Below are positions 8,087 through 16,559 of a stretch of 39,256 bases of DNA, piece by piece. This stretch comes from Thermoplasmatales archaeon (GTDB taxonomy: Archaea > Thermoplasmatota > E2 > DHVEG-1). The notes under the pieces were generated by a model. That model did no database searches, was not told the DNA's origin, and saw nothing but the letters and a program-made list of their open reading frames with translations. Position 1 is the first letter of the stretch, and each line of letters begins with the position of its first letter. The translations under genes and the position numbers were made by a program. The stretch lies in the NCBI GenBank assembly GCA_020350365.1, contig CP070712.1:198402-237657 (forward strand), in the 5' to 3' direction.

Positions 8087-10693
8087 TTAACCGCCAGGAT
8101 TAACATGTATAAAGGCTAATAATACCTTACCGCCTCTATCAGTTTCCATGTAGCATTCAGGACCACTTGCAGTTACCTTAAATCTAACATCTCCAAGACC
8201 CAATATCAAATTAGATGTAACAGTTGCTTCTCCTCCAGCTGGAATATCAGTAATAGTACCTTTACTAGTTCTTCCGAAAATAATTAATCCACCCTCAATA
8301 GATATCTCCCAATCGATATTATCTGCTTCTGCAACACCTTCATTTTTAATTGTTGCCTTTACATTGAACAATCCGCCTTTCATCGTACCAACATTAAGAT
8401 CAGGAACATCCATTCGCACAGTATAAGCTTCTGACCATCTACTTCCTGCTCCTTCTATATCTTTTGCCCTAACCGTCACATTATAATCACCAATTTCAGA
8501 CCAAGAATGAGTTTGAGACACAGACGTTCCAGAAGCAACAGGTCCAATCCATTCACTTTGTGTTCCATCATCCCAGTCAAAAATATATAAAATTTGATCC
8601 CCTTCAGGGTCAGTAGTTTCAGCAGTATATTCATATTCCTTATTTATCCTACCAAATGCTGGACCTTCAAGTGTCGGAATTTCAGGTGGATAACTGTCGC
8701 CAACCAAAAGAGTCCAGAAATATGGATTTTTATTATAAGCAGTTACAACTAAATCTACGCCTTCCAGATACTCAATTGGTTCATAAAAATTGAGTACTGC
8801 ATGGCCTGTTTCATCAGAATAACCATATCCTAAAAGTTCATATTCATAGGAAATTGCACAAAGTGCATTTTTAACTCCAGGTATATCTAATTCAAATGTA
8901 TCTGCTCCAATCGGGATGATTTCATCATGAGTCACAGTCATGTCTTCTGGAGTATCAGTACGTACCTGTAAGGAAGGATCTCCAAAAACAGTCCAAGTAT
9001 CAGTTTCGTCATAGCATCCAGAACCATAATCATCCATCATTAGCATTGTTCCTTGAAAACATAATGCACCATAACTTGTTCTAAGATTATCACTATATGA
9101 TTCAACTAAAATATCTATTATCTCATCCTGCGCATCCATTGGTGGATCCCAACTTTGACTCTGTGTTGATGCAAAAACTCCGATTGCACCGGTTGGTTCA
9201 CCATTATTAGTTGCTCTAAGCCAAGCCTCGGCAAAACAAGCATCGTAACTATCAAACTCACCATTGTTACATGCAACTGAGCTAATAAAAGGAAGCATAT
9301 TATCATTTTCCAAGTTATTAATATCAGTATTACTAAACCCTGTTGAACCCCAAGAGGTTGGAGAGCCATGACCACAATAATTAATTGTACTTCGACCTTC
9401 ATTTAATGCTTCTGTCACCATGCTAGCAGTACCTTGTGGATCATAAATCTGATCAACTTCAGTATAAGTATAGGCCAATAAATCTTCTCTAATATTATCA
9501 ATATGTTCATCGTCATATTCACCATCATCTCCAGGTCCTTGATCAGAGGCAATTCCAATTCCTTTATGATACCAACCTGCACTTTGTTGAGGATATTTTT
9601 CATATTCAAGTGATCTTTCTATTTGAGTTTCTAGCTGTCCAATATTTTGTGCAGAAAAACGACCGATAAACAAATCTTGATAATTGTCATTTCCAACTAT
9701 ATATGAATAACTTGGATCTGTTGCAGAACTTGAATATGGTGAAATATATAAGGTTGGAACTTGAGCAGCATCTCCTACAAGCAAAACAAAAGTAAGACCA
9801 TAATCATTGTAATAATTTGCAATATAAGATTTAATTGCATCTGCATCACCAATGGATGAAACATTTACCATTTCTGTAGGAATGCCCCTCATATTTTTCC
9901 ATTGGAGATAGGGCACCATGGTTTCCCAAAAACTATCATAAGTAATAATCAACATATTTCCCTGTTCAGAAACTGGATCATATCTTTCTGATTTACCAAA
10001 GTTGATAAAATGATTTTGATATATCGATTTGAAGTCTGCATCCACGCTTTCTGGTAATTTTTCTCTTTCTATTATATTGATGTTATCTATACCGTTTTCA
10101 AATACCTTTAATTTTATATCTGTATAGAATCGCATTAAATTTTTAACAGGGTTGTATTGTATAGGATAAATTTCTACTACCTGACTTCTATAATCCCTCA
10201 AAATATAAGGTTCTCTAAGCTTTGCTATATCTCCCGGGAACCATTTATCTTCATTATAAACATTATCAAATTCATAAGGAATTTCATCTGGATTTACAGA
10301 TCGTGGTAAATCTCCTTTTGATGGAGCAATAAGGATATTTTCTATTTCTACAAAAGAACTATCTACAACATCAATATCCATTTTTGCTGTGTCAGGTATC
10401 AATACACTACGACAAATATTAGGAATATCTGGTTTACCAGTTAAAAGTAAATTTGATTCCTCACCAATAATAATTTTAAAGTATTCAAAGTTATCAATAA
10501 CAACAGGTAATTTTTCGAAATTATTTATTTTATAGCTTATTTCTATAATATCATCATATTCATTTACGTTAATATCGACTGGTTCAGTGTTGTTGATATA
10601 CTTTTCACCTGAAGTATAAGGTATAAAAACAGCTCCAATTAATAGCAGTAATATGCTAAATACTAAAGTTTTTTTAATTTGTATTTCTTTCAT
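8087..10693 (-). CDS. Secreted gingipain-type cysteine protease (peptidase C25) with propeptide
   Basis: Secreted endopeptidase of the gingipain family, 868 residues from the ATG at 10693. I prefer this start over an in-frame GTG at 10705 because GGTGGT (10701-10706) is then well placed as ribosome-binding site. Signal peptide is about 1-30, C25 propeptide-like domain about 40-225, and catalytic domain about 240-580. His442 lies in NYCGHGSP and Cys475 in SSVACNNGEF, 33 residues apart; I recall the same spacing for His211/Cys244 of RgpB. An Ig-like domain follows (about 590-670), then PKD (about 680-765; FDWDDG, HSWSEIGDYNVTVRA) and a CARDB-like C-terminal domain. It lacks the hydrophobic tail of its two neighbours. 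Arginine specificity is plausible given the adjacent PPAD-like gene but unproven. Confidence 0.94.
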   Translation of the reverse strand: MKEIQIKKTLVFSILLLLIGAVFIPYTSGEKYINNTEPVDINVNEYDDIIEISYKINNFEKLPVVIDNFEYFKIIIGEESNLLLTGKPDIPNICRSVLIPDTAKMDIDVVDSSFVEIENILIAPSKGDLPRSVNPDEIPYEFDNVYNEDKWFPGDIAKLREPYILRDYRSQVVEIYPIQYNPVKNLMRFYTDIKLKVFENGIDNINIIEREKLPESVDADFKSIYQNHFINFGKSERYDPVSEQGNMLIITYDSFWETMVPYLQWKNMRGIPTEMVNVSSIGDADAIKSYIANYYNDYGLTFVLLVGDAAQVPTLYISPYSSSATDPSYSYIVGNDNYQDLFIGRFSAQNIGQLETQIERSLEYEKYPQQSAGWYHKGIGIASDQGPGDDGEYDDEHIDNIREDLLAYTYTEVDQIYDPQGTASMVTEALNEGRSTINYCGHGSPTSWGSTGFSNTDINNLENDNMLPFISSVACNNGEFDSYDACFAEAWLRATNNGEPTGAIGVFASTQSQSWDPPMDAQDEIIDILVESYSDNLRTSYGALCFQGTMLMMDDYGSGCYDETDTWTVFGDPSLQVRTDTPEDMTVTHDEIIPIGADTFELDIPGVKNALCAISYEYELLGYGYSDETGHAVLNFYEPIEYLEGVDLVVTAYNKNPYFWTLLVGDSYPPEIPTLEGPAFGRINKEYEYTAETTDPEGDQILYIFDWDDGTQSEWIGPVASGTSVSQTHSWSEIGDYNVTVRAKDIEGAGSRWSEAYTVRMDVPDLNVGTMKGGLFNVKATIKNEGVAEADNIDWEISIEGGLIIFGRTSKGTITDIPAGGEATVTSNLILGLGDVRFKVTASGPECYMETDRGGKVLLAFIHVNPGG

Positions 10694-10736
10694 TCCAATT
10701 ACCACCCCAAATTAACAATTGATAATCGTCATACAT

Positions 10737-10745
10737 ATATATAAA
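10737..10745 (-). promoter_or_regulatory. TATA box for the gingipain gene
   Basis: TTTATATAT on the minus strand, preceded by a purine-rich AAAAAAGGGA that fits a BRE. Predicted start of transcription is near 10715, about 20 bases upstream of the ATG and just before the GGTGGT site. It marks the secreted-protease locus as a transcription unit separate from the biotin genes. Confidence 0.55.
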
Positions 10746-10766
10746 TATCCCTTTTTTAGAATTTAA

Positions 10767-10779
10767 AATAAAAAAATAA
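10767..10779 (-). terminator. T-tract terminator after the biotin ligase gene
   Basis: On the minus strand a run of seven T flanked by further T-rich sequence follows the biotin ligase stop and precedes the gingipain promoter. The rest of the 10694-10884 gap is AT-rich with no gene. Confidence 0.35.
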
Positions 10780-10884
10780 TTAATTTAAACTAAATGTTAT
10801 GTAATAATTATAATATGACTAATTTATATTACATATAATTTTTTTAAAATACGTTTGTTATAATTATTCGATGTTTTCTAATTT

Positions 10885-11682
10885 TCATAAATATTTAATA
10901 TCACCACTTACAATTTTCATCTCACCAAATTTAGATTCAATAATTAGATGACCATTTTCATCAATGTCTTTAACTATACCCACAATTACGTTTTTTTCAT
11001 CTGTTATTTGTACCTTTCTATCTATCATTTTTGTAAAAGAAATCCAAGTTTTTTCAATATAATTATAATTTTTTTGGATTAATTTTTTATAGTTATTATC
11101 CAAATTTTTTAAAATCGAGCTAAGAAGCTTGATTCTGGAAACCTCTGATCCAAGTTCTTGTTTTAAGGAAAATGCGATATTTTTCAAATCCTCATCAATT
11201 TCATTATTTACATTAATACCAATACCAACAATAGCATATTTGATTTTATTAAAATCTGCGTTAATTTCCGTAAGAATTCCACAAATCTTCTTTTCCTTTA
11301 ACAAAAGGTCATTGGGCCACTTGATTTCAGGATCTAATCCAGTAATTTCCTTTATTGCTTGTGCCACAGAAATTGAGACAGTCATTGTAATAAGCATCCC
11401 ACTTTTTGGACATATCTCGGGATAAAGAATAACTGATAACCATAATCCGCCAGGCGGTGAATACCATATTCTATTTTTTCTTCCCCTGCCAGATGTTTGA
11501 ATATCTGCAATTACTATAGTACCTTCTTGAGCGCATTCTTTTATTAATTGTTTAGCATAAAGGTTTGTTGATGGGATTTTTTCAAAAAAATATATCTTTT
11601 TTCCAATAATTTCGGTTTTAAGATTCTTGGTTAATTCCTCTGAATTAATAAAATCGGGTTTATGCGTCGATTTCTTTGCCAT
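10885..11682 (-). CDS. birA: Biotin--protein ligase
   Basis: Cytosolic enzyme that makes biotinyl-AMP and transfers biotin to the carrier-protein lysine. 265 residues. The catalytic domain shows STNLYAKQL near residue 38, the adenylate-binding GRGRKNRIW with SPPGGLWLSV around 70-90, the KWPNDLLL motif near 122, CGILTE and GIGINVN. A short C-terminal SH3-like domain (about 215-265) ends the protein. There is no N-terminal helix-turn-helix of the E. coli BirA kind, only about 25 extra residues, so a repressor role is unlikely. The start overlaps the bioY end by 23 bases, indicating coupling. Its likely client is the carrier protein at 32464-32988. Confidence 0.95.
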   Translation of the reverse strand: MAKKSTHKPDFINSEELTKNLKTEIIGKKIYFFEKIPSTNLYAKQLIKECAQEGTIVIADIQTSGRGRKNRIWYSPPGGLWLSVILYPEICPKSGMLITMTVSISVAQAIKEITGLDPEIKWPNDLLLKEKKICGILTEINADFNKIKYAIVGIGINVNNEIDEDLKNIAFSLKQELGSEVSRIKLLSSILKNLDNNYKKLIQKNYNYIEKTWISFTKMIDRKVQITDEKNVIVGIVKDIDENGHLIIESKFGEMKIVSGDIKYL

Positions 11683-12286
11683 AGGCTATCTTTGGTGTTA
11701 TTCCAGACGCTAGTCCAGCAGCAATAATTGCTTTTATTACATCAGCAGCTATGAAAGGTAAAACAGCAATTGTTAACAATTCCAAGAGTCCAACAGAAGC
11801 GCCCATCCATAAATATAACTGTATAAGTCCAGGTATATAGATTAGAACAAATGTTGAAAAAAACATTAAGGTAATCATATTTAAGAAATTTCTTGATCGG
11901 ATATATCTATCTACGATAAAACCTATGAAAAATGCTGATATGATAAATCCAATAATATATCCACCAGTAGGACCCATCATATATGCCAAACCAGCATTAA
12001 ATCCAGAAAACCATGGAACACCAGATACTCCAATTCCTACATACATACATTGACTTATTCCACCAAATTTTCCAAGTAAAACTCCAGCAAGTAATACACC
12101 AAATACTTGTCCAGTAACAGGTACAGGAGTTCCAGGTAAATAAAATCTTAATTGTGCTAAAAGACCAGTTAAGCATGCGAAACAAAAGGCTAAAGATATC
12201 TTATAGACCAAATTTAATTCATATCTCCAATGAAAAAAGTTGTATCGAGCATTTTTGTATTTATTGATATACATTGTTATTTCCAT
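11660..12286 (-). CDS. bioY: BioY biotin transporter substrate-binding subunit
   Basis: Membrane biotin-uptake protein (S component of ECF transporters), 208 residues. About six hydrophobic segments. BioY features include LPGTPVPVTGQVFGVLLAG around residues 50-68 and the glycine-rich stretch GLAYMMGPTGGYIIGF around 100-115. The start follows GGAGGATAT with good spacing. No ECF ATPase or T subunit is adjacent, so it either works alone or shares an energizing module encoded elsewhere. Co-transcription with biotin ligase suggests biotin salvage rather than synthesis; no biotin-synthesis genes are in view. Confidence 0.94.
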   Translation of the reverse strand: MEITMYINKYKNARYNFFHWRYELNLVYKISLAFCFACLTGLLAQLRFYLPGTPVPVTGQVFGVLLAGVLLGKFGGISQCMYVGIGVSGVPWFSGFNAGLAYMMGPTGGYIIGFIISAFFIGFIVDRYIRSRNFLNMITLMFFSTFVLIYIPGLIQLYLWMGASVGLLELLTIAVLPFIAADVIKAIIAAGLASGITPKIAYGKEIDA

Positions 12287-12334
12287 TTTAAATATCCTCC
12301 ATAATAAGTAACCCCGAGAACATAATTTATTGTT

Positions 12335-12367
12335 TATTTATACTTTTTCTAAAATTCTATATAAAAA
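12335..12367 (-). promoter_or_regulatory. Candidate promoter of the biotin genes
   Basis: Two TATA-like elements on the minus strand lie upstream of bioY: TTTTTATATAG (12357-12367) and TATAAATA (12335-12342, preceded by AGAAAAAG). Either would give a leader of about 25-50 bases. No clear operator palindrome is seen in the 123-base gap 12287-12409. Confidence 0.4.
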
Positions 12368-12409
12368 TTGTTTATTGTTAGAATGTTAACTATGAATTTA
12401 TCTAATTTT

Positions 12410-12931
12410 TTATAGATTGTAACCTTTTTTTAAAGCCTCAAGACTTTTCAATATAAATTTTTCAGGTGTAATTTCTTTTATTGCTTCCTCGATTACCTTT
12501 AATGGTAGGATTCTTGTAATAGACATGAATTTTCCTAACATTACAAGATTTGCCACAATTGGATTTCCTATCTCTTTTGCAATTGTTGATGCAGATAAGG
12601 AAAAATATTCTCCTTTGTAATTTTTATCAAAATCAATAACTCGATCTGAGTCAATAAAAACTTTTGTATTTTCAACTATTTTTCTACCAAATTCTAAAAA
12701 ACCTCTATAACTCATAACAATAAAGAAATCCGGGTTTTGTGTAAAAGTAAAATCAATTGGATTGTCTGAAATGATTATTTCAGTTTGAACTGGCGTCCCT
12801 CTTTGTGAGGAACCATGAGTACTGACCTGAGTAGCAAACATTCCATTTAGAGTTGCAGCTTTACCTAGTATATTACCTAAAAGAATTATTCCTTGTCCTC
12901 CAGATCCAGCGATCAAAATCTCAATCTTCAT
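12410..12931 (-). CDS. korC: 2-oxoacid:ferredoxin oxidoreductase, gamma subunit (KorC-like)
   Basis: Gamma subunit of a ferredoxin-dependent 2-oxoacid oxidoreductase, most likely 2-oxoglutarate: it oxidatively decarboxylates the 2-oxoacid to acyl-CoA with reduction of ferredoxin. 173 residues. The family N-terminus IAGSGGQGIILLGNIL is at residues 7-22, and THGSSQRGTPVQTEI near 39 matches the conserved RGG/RG region. It is last in the kor set and starts 4 bases after korB. No delta (ferredoxin-type) subunit is encoded nearby. The 2-oxoglutarate assignment rests on the three-subunit architecture and the succinyl-CoA context; another 2-oxoacid remains possible. Confidence 0.9.
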   Translation of the reverse strand: MKIEILIAGSGGQGIILLGNILGKAATLNGMFATQVSTHGSSQRGTPVQTEIIISDNPIDFTFTQNPDFFIVMSYRGFLEFGRKIVENTKVFIDSDRVIDFDKNYKGEYFSLSASTIAKEIGNPIVANLVMLGKFMSITRILPLKVIEEAIKEITPEKFILKSLEALKKGYNL

Positions 12932-12935
12932 TTTT

Positions 12936-13688
12936 TCATCTCATAGAAGGATTTTCTTTCATACCTTCCCATATTTTCTTTACAAATCCTTCCCTTTCAA
13001 TATCTATAAACTCCCCAAGATTTTGGTCTTTTCTAGCTAAATTAAAGGCTTTGAGATTTCGGCGAGTAAATTGCGTAGTACAAGGTGAAATTATTTCAAC
13101 AAATGCAAAACCTCTTTGTCCTTTCTCAAATGCTTTTTTAATTGAATTCTCTAGTTGACTTTTATGTGAAGTACTCCATCTAGCAGCATAAGAGGCTCCC
13201 GCACTTGCAACTAACCTTGCCAAATCAAAGGAATATTCCATATTTCCAGCAGATGTTGTACTTGTAATAGCCCCAGCAGGTGTGGTAGGACTGTATTGGC
13301 CACCAGTCATTCCATAAACCAAGTTATTAACACATATTGTTGTTATTTCAACATTTCTTCTTGCTGCATGAATAAGGTGATTTCCGCCAATTCCAGCAAG
13401 ATCTCCATCACCACTTATTACCACCACTTTTAAATTTGGATTAGCAATTTTAACTCCAGTTGCAAAAGTTATGGGACGTCCGTGTGTTGTATGAATAGTA
13501 TCTGCTTTAAAATGAGGACTTGGAATCCATGCTGCACAACCTATACCACTCAGGAATACAAAATCATCTGTATTACCATATAAATCATTTATAGCTGAAA
13601 GTACTGAATCAACTATTTTTTCGTTTCCACAACCTAGACAGAATTTTGGTACTACACGTAAAAATTTTTCATGGATTTCTTTAATCAT
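12936..13688 (-). CDS. korB: 2-oxoacid:ferredoxin oxidoreductase, beta (TPP-binding) subunit
   Basis: Carries thiamine diphosphate and an Fe-S cluster. 250 residues. CLGCGNE (Cys17, Cys20) and FLSGIGCAAW (near 45-54) supply cluster cysteines. The TPP motif GDGDLAGIGGNHLIHAARRN (about 94-113) with NN at 119-120 binds Mg-TPP, and YGMTGGQYSPTTPAG follows. The length is short, as in Kor-type beta subunits. The start overlaps the korA stop as ATGA, so the alpha and beta subunits are translationally coupled. Confidence 0.94.
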   Translation of the reverse strand: MIKEIHEKFLRVVPKFCLGCGNEKIVDSVLSAINDLYGNTDDFVFLSGIGCAAWIPSPHFKADTIHTTHGRPITFATGVKIANPNLKVVVISGDGDLAGIGGNHLIHAARRNVEITTICVNNLVYGMTGGQYSPTTPAGAITSTTSAGNMEYSFDLARLVASAGASYAARWSTSHKSQLENSIKKAFEKGQRGFAFVEIISPCTTQFTRRNLKAFNLARKDQNLGEFIDIEREGFVKKIWEGMKENPSMR

Positions 13689-14845
13689 AATACACTCACC
13701 ACCAAATCTAATAAATCAGTGGGGGTGATAGGTTCTCCTCCACCTATTTTAGATAAAGATAAAACATTTGTATTATCATTTGAACATCTTTCAATCTCTT
13801 TAACAATTAAACCAGAATTTTGCTCAGGAACTATTATGTTTTTTAATCCGCTCATAAATGAACGCACTTCTTTATCAGGAAAAGGCCAAAGAGTGACTAA
13901 TCTTAAATGAGCCAATTTTATATTTTCATCTTCTGCTAATTTTTGCATCTCCCAAACTGTTCGAGAGACAGATCCATAACTTATTATACCAACCTCAGCA
14001 CCTTTGGAAATATTTTCCTCAATTTTGATTATTTTATCTTTGTTAAGATTGATTTTATTAGCAAGACGATTCACTAATTTTCTATGGATTTCTCCATTTC
14101 TGGTGTGTCTAAATCCCTTTGAATCATGTGTACTACCAGTAACTAAAACATTATATCCTTCTCCTAAAGATGGCATGGGAGGAACAAGCTCATCTTCAGA
14201 GTTTGCCCCAAAGATATAATCATCCTTAGATTTTGGTTTTCTTCTGTTTATAATTGTTTTATTTTCTGGAATTTCAAAAGTTTCCCTCATACGTGATATA
14301 TGACCATCAGAAAGAAAAATTACAGGAGTTCGATACTGCTCTGAAAGATTGAAGGCATGGATAATCAGTTCATAACTTTCTTTTACCGTACTTGGAACCA
14401 ATGTAATAATTTCATAATCTGGACTATGAGATCCATATCGAGCTTGGTAAACATCTCCTTGGCTAGAAAGAGTTGCCTGTCCTGTGCTAGGTCCAACACG
14501 CATGACATCAACTATAACACAAGGTGTTTCTGTCATAGCTGCATAACCAATATTTTCTTGCATTAATGAAAATCCTGGTCCTGATGTTGCTGTCATTGCT
14601 TTTATTCCAGTCCAACTTGCTCCAATAACAGCACCAAGCGATGCGATTTCGTCTTCCATTTGTAAAAATATTCCCCCAATTTGAGGCATTCTTTTAGAAA
14701 AACGGTGGGAAATCTCGGAGGATGGTGTAATTGGATAGCCTGCAAAAAAACGACAACCTGCAGCAATAGCACCCTCAGTTATTGCAACATTTCCTTGCCA
14801 GAACTTGCGCTTAGTAGAATTACTATCGCTAATATTTTCTTCCAT
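13685..14845 (-). CDS. korA: 2-oxoacid:ferredoxin oxidoreductase, alpha subunit
   Basis: 386-residue alpha subunit. The pyrimidine-binding domain is at about 17-200 (GNVAITEGAIAAGCRFFAGYPITP; QMEDEIASLGAVIGASW; ATSGPGFSLM), and the transketolase C-terminal-like domain at about 270-386 (IISYGSVSRT, LRLVTLWPFPDKE, VPEQNSGLI). The PSTGQATLSSQGDV stretch is typical of 2-oxoglutarate-type alpha subunits. It is first of the kor trio and separated from the Frd-like gene by 89 bases holding a hairpin. Reduced ferredoxin made here could feed the HdrA proteins encoded upstream. Confidence 0.93.
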   Translation of the reverse strand: MEENISDSNSTKRKFWQGNVAITEGAIAAGCRFFAGYPITPSSEISHRFSKRMPQIGGIFLQMEDEIASLGAVIGASWTGIKAMTATSGPGFSLMQENIGYAAMTETPCVIVDVMRVGPSTGQATLSSQGDVYQARYGSHSPDYEIITLVPSTVKESYELIIHAFNLSEQYRTPVIFLSDGHISRMRETFEIPENKTIINRRKPKSKDDYIFGANSEDELVPPMPSLGEGYNVLVTGSTHDSKGFRHTRNGEIHRKLVNRLANKINLNKDKIIKIEENISKGAEVGIISYGSVSRTVWEMQKLAEDENIKLAHLRLVTLWPFPDKEVRSFMSGLKNIIVPEQNSGLIVKEIERCSNDNTNVLSLSKIGGGEPITPTDLLDLVVSVL

Positions 14846-14901
14846 CTTATTATTTTACTCCTCAGTTCTCATATAACCCATCTAATTAGGTGTTTATTAA
14901 T

Positions 14902-14926
14902 AGAACCATTATAATCATAATGTTCT
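14902..14926 (-). other. Hairpin between frdA-like and korA genes
   Basis: AGAACCATTAT and ATAATGTTCT pair over 10 bp with one bulged C and a 4-base loop (14913-14916). It lies in the 89-base gap 14846-14934. No T-tract follows on the minus strand, so it could be an RNA-processing or partial-termination element, or an operator; nothing decides which. Confidence 0.35.
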
Positions 14927-14934
14927 GTTAATCA

Positions 14935-16554
14935 TCAAATATCAATCATTCTTGATATTGTCTCCTTTCGCCTATAATCAGGTAAAAGCATTGGAGATTT
15001 ACAATCCTTACTTATATTTGCTTGTTTTAATTCCATATGATATCTTTTAACATGTTGAAGTGTGAGTTTTCCATAATTGGTTTTTTTAGCTTTTAAGGCA
15101 GCGTTTTTTCCTGCACGTCTCCCAAATACAATACATTCCAGAAGAGAGTTCCCCATTAATCTGTTACGACCATGAACCCCACCTTCAACTTCACCAGCAC
15201 CATATAAGTTAATAATCTTTGTTTCCGTCTTTTCATTAACTATTATCCCGCCATTTTGAAAGTGTTGGGTTGGGTAAACAAGGAGTGGTTCTTTACTCAT
15301 ATCTATATCAAATCGTTTATACTGCCTATACATCGCCGGAAGTTTCTTTTGTATTGTTCCTTTTCCATGAATTATATCAATCATGGGTGTGTCTAGCCAA
15401 ACTCCTGACATGCCTGTTGGGGTTTCTATACCTTTATTTCTTTCGACACACTCCCTAATTATCGCTGCAGATTCGGCATCTCTTGTTTCAAGTTCATATA
15501 TGAACCTATCCCCATCGTTATTTACTAATTGTGCACCAAGTCCTCTACATTTTTCTGTAACAAGAAGACCCACAATCTGTTCCGGAAAAGCTGCTCCCGT
15601 AGGATGATATTGTATATTATCCATGAAAATCACTGGGTTTCCAGCACGATAAGCAATTACCAGTCCATCGGCTGTTGCACCATAATGGTTGGACGTTGGA
15701 AAATCTTGAACATGCAATCTTCCTGCTCCACCAGTAGCAAGTATAGTAGTTTTGGATCTAACAATAATATATTCATCGGTCTCAAGATTATAGAGTATTG
15801 CCCCTGTACAAATGCCAGCATCAGTTATTAACTCGATTGCAGGTGAATATTCAATAACTTCTATATTGCGATTTTTGACTTCATCCTTCAAAGTTTTCAT
15901 AATCTCCCCCCCACTATAATCTCTGGCAGAATGCATTCTCTTTCTAGAAGTTCCACCACCATGTATGGTTATCATTGTCCCATCAATTTCCTTGTCAAAC
16001 ATAACTCCAAGATCCTCCAGCCAAGCAATAGCATCAGGAGCATCACGAACTAATACGTTAACTAATTCAGGTGTGTTTTCAAATCCACCACCACCAATCA
16101 CATCTAAGTAATGTCTAGGTGGAGAGTCATTTTGTTTATCTGCAGCTTGAATTCCCCCTTGAGCCATTATAGTATTAGAATCACCGAATCTAAGTTTGGT
16201 TGCCAGTAAAACATTTGCGCCGTTTTCTTGGCTAATCAGGGCAGCTGAAGCACCAGCACCCCCTCCTCCGATTACGAGAACATCAACTTCATGATCTATT
16301 TCAGAAAAATCAAAATTATTAGGATCGATTTGGCTATATGCCTCAAACAAATTGGCGATTTCATTTATAACTCTCTCGCCTTTATTTGGACCTATTCTTA
16401 GCTCCCTCAAAGTACCTTTTTTATAATCCGGATGAAATTGATTTAATAAATTATATTTTTCTTCAGATGTCAATAAAGTAAAATCTTGTTTTATCCTTTT
16501 CTTACGGGTTTCTTCCAAGCGATTAATCGAATCTACCATATCTTGGGAATACAT
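14935..16554 (-). CDS. Fumarate reductase/succinate dehydrogenase-like flavoprotein (soluble)
   Basis: FAD subunit predicted to interconvert fumarate and succinate, or a similar substrate, with the Fe-S subunit encoded just upstream. 539 residues from the ATG at 16554, chosen over the GTG at 16563 because AGAGGTGA then sits 5 bases ahead. An unusual hydrophilic N-terminal extension of about 88 residues precedes VDVLVIGGGGAGAS. Family motifs follow: AQGGIQAADKQ, HGGGTSRKRMHSARDYSG, ILATGGAGR, QYHPTGAAFPEQ, GAGEVEGGVHGRNRLMGNSLLE. The usual covalent-FAD His before the AQGG motif is replaced (SNTIMAQGG, Asn127), implying noncovalent FAD as in L-aspartate oxidase. NadB is an alternative, but pairing with an FrdB-like gene favours an Frd/Tfr-like role. 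Confidence 0.88.
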   Translation of the reverse strand: MYSQDMVDSINRLEETRKKRIKQDFTLLTSEEKYNLLNQFHPDYKKGTLRELRIGPNKGERVINEIANLFEAYSQIDPNNFDFSEIDHEVDVLVIGGGGAGASAALISQENGANVLLATKLRFGDSNTIMAQGGIQAADKQNDSPPRHYLDVIGGGGFENTPELVNVLVRDAPDAIAWLEDLGVMFDKEIDGTMITIHGGGTSRKRMHSARDYSGGEIMKTLKDEVKNRNIEVIEYSPAIELITDAGICTGAILYNLETDEYIIVRSKTTILATGGAGRLHVQDFPTSNHYGATADGLVIAYRAGNPVIFMDNIQYHPTGAAFPEQIVGLLVTEKCRGLGAQLVNNDGDRFIYELETRDAESAAIIRECVERNKGIETPTGMSGVWLDTPMIDIIHGKGTIQKKLPAMYRQYKRFDIDMSKEPLLVYPTQHFQNGGIIVNEKTETKIINLYGAGEVEGGVHGRNRLMGNSLLECIVFGRRAGKNAALKAKKTNYGKLTLQHVKRYHMELKQANISKDCKSPMLLPDYRRKETISRMIDI

Positions 16555-16559
16555 TTTTT

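Noticed and set aside
14935-16554. L-aspartate oxidase (NadB)
   Set aside because: The noncovalent FAD site resembles NadB, but the coupled FrdB-like gene and HdrA/Kor context favour a fumarate/succinate-type enzyme; kept only as an alternative.
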